5,625 nt of DNA, from positions 1 to 5,625 of the forward strand of contig JAPKEI010000191.1 in assembly GCA_028872685.1 (NCBI GenBank), read 5' to 3'. This stretch comes from Verrucomicrobiota bacterium. Its GTDB lineage: Bacteria > Verrucomicrobiota > Verrucomicrobiia > Limisphaerales > UBA1100. Positions 5,069 through 5,625 of the stretch are shown here, piece after piece. The notes below the pieces were generated by a model. It did not search any database. It saw nothing but the letters and a program-made list of their open reading frames with translations, and had not been told where the DNA came from. Every line of letters starts with the position of its first letter. Position 1 is the first letter of the stretch. The position numbers and the translations under genes are program-made.

Positions 5069-5625
5069 GAACGCCGCTTACCGGAGCTCGCACTCCCGCT
5101 GCTGGTATCCCTGCGGAAGTTGAGCTTGCTGATGCTGGGTTTTACCGGATTGAGTCCTCGACCTTTCAGCCGGTCCACATCCTTGGCCAAGCGGAACCAT
5201 TCCTTGGCCATCTCAGTGACACGCGCGGGGTGTTTTTTTGCAAGGTCATTTGTTTCTGTACGATCATCATCAAGGTTATACAGTTCCCAACGACCGAGCT
5301 TGGCGGAGACGAGTTTCCACGGGCCCTGCCGCAGGGCGCGATCGGTGCCGAAGTGGAAGTACAACGTCTCATGCCCCTCGCGTTCCTTGCCCTGCAAGAT
5401 AGGCAACAAGCTCTTGCCCATCAGCGGATCGATTTTGCGGTCGGCGATTTGCTTAGGATACTCCGCGCCGGCAACGTCCAGAAAGGTAGCCATGAAATCG
5501 ATGAGATGGCCCGGCTGGCGCGTGATGCTGCCGGGCTTGGCTTTCAATCCGGCCGGCCAATGGGCGATCATCGGCGAGCTGATGCCACCTTCGTGCTGGT
5601 TTTGTTTGTAGAGGCGGAAAGGCGT
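5041..5625 (-). CDS. Arylsulfatase, C-terminal part (N-terminus beyond window)
   Basis: The frame is open to the window edge and gives the last 194 residues of an arylsulfatase A-type enzyme. The visible part starts TPFRLYK, then HEGGI at 11-15, the conserved substrate-site segment following the metal-binding DNGG region. Lys7 aligns with the active-site lysine. PMIAHWPAG, HLIDFMATFLDVAG at 40-53, GKSLLPILQG at 70-79, RQGPWKLV at 99-106 and WELYNLDDDRTETNDLA at 113-129 match the family C-terminal subdomain in order. An ATG at 5571 is internal and should not be taken as the start; the CxPSR signature would lie upstream of the window. After residue 155 comes a 39-residue low-complexity basic and Ser-rich tail (RRDTSSGSASSGKRRSEKNKG) ending QKK, beyond the usual fold. 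The stop TGA overlaps the start of the DUF1287 gene. It is probably exported like its relatives, but the signal peptide is not visible here. Confidence 0.93.
   Translation of the reverse strand, partial: TPFRLYKQNQHEGGISSPMIAHWPAGLKAKPGSITRQPGHLIDFMATFLDVAGAEYPKQIADRKIDPLMGKSLLPILQGKEREGHETLYFHFGTDRALRQGPWKLVSAKLGRWELYNLDDDRTETNDLAKKHPARVTEMAKEWFRLAKDVDRLKGRGLNPVKPSISKLNFRRDTSSGSASSGKRRSEKNKGQKK

Larger units (their letters stand above)
1..5625 (-). other. Single co-directional six-gene operon (sulfated-glycan/deoxysugar catabolism)
   Basis: Six minus-strand genes follow one another with junctions of -4, +14, +1, -4 and +7 bases, leaving no room for internal promoters or terminators of normal size. 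The order is arylsulfatase, DUF1287, sulfatase, lactonase, aldolase, sulfatase. One transcript entering from the right is the simplest reading. Both ends of the operon lie outside the window, so its promoter, regulator, transporter and any glycoside hydrolases are not visible. Confidence 0.8.

Noticed and set aside
5543..5560. GGCCGGCC palindrome within the arylsulfatase
   Set aside because: It is a short self-complementary word encoding part of a conserved WPAG segment and is not part of a larger repeat or hairpin.
4994..5611. 205-codon plus-strand open frame opposite the arylsulfatase
   Set aside because: It lies antisense to a gene with strong family motifs, is rich in Arg, Ser and Pro as expected of a shadow frame, and has no recognisable domain.

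Overview
The window is one densely packed run of six genes, all read from the minus strand, with no intergenic gap longer than 14 bases. Nothing supports a gene on the plus strand. No RNA gene, CRISPR array, insertion sequence or internal promoter was seen. Three of the six genes are sulfatases. This sulfatase density, the exported sulfatases with Cys-type active sites, the weak or missing Shine-Dalgarno sequences and a moderate, gene-to-gene variable G+C suggest a Planctomycetota/Verrucomicrobiota/Lentisphaerota-type polysaccharide degrader, probably marine or otherwise exposed to sulfated glycans. The phylum assignment is inference.

In transcription order (right to left): (1) the C-terminal 194 residues of an arylsulfatase whose N-terminus lies beyond base 5625; (2) a DUF1287 protein with an export signal, probably a periplasmic or lipid-anchored member of the NlpC/P60-like cysteine fold, overlapping gene 1 by GTGA; (3) a complete exported sulfatase of 480 residues with an unusual metal-site signature; (4) a cytoplasmic amidohydrolase-2/COG3618 lactonase resembling L-fuconolactone or L-rhamnonolactone hydrolases; (5) a KDPG/KHG-type aldolase overlapping gene 4 by ATGA; (6) a second exported sulfatase, complete at its N-terminus and running off the left edge after 476 residues.

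Read together, the operon looks like a module for a sulfated deoxysugar polymer such as a fucan or rhamnan. Exported sulfatases would strip sulfate outside the cytoplasm. Inside, the lactonase would open a sugar lactone, and the aldolase would cleave the later 2-keto-3-deoxy acid to pyruvate plus an aldehyde. The sugar dehydrogenase and acid dehydratase needed between these steps are not in the window, so the pathway is inferred from partial evidence.

The most unusual local feature is at the gene 1/gene 2 junction. A perfect A-AAA-AAG heptamer, of the kind that drives -1 frameshifting in dnaX, sits directly before the arylsulfatase stop codon, with a GGAG 14 bases upstream. The next gene is in exactly the -1 frame, so slippage would fuse the arylsulfatase to the DUF1287 protein.
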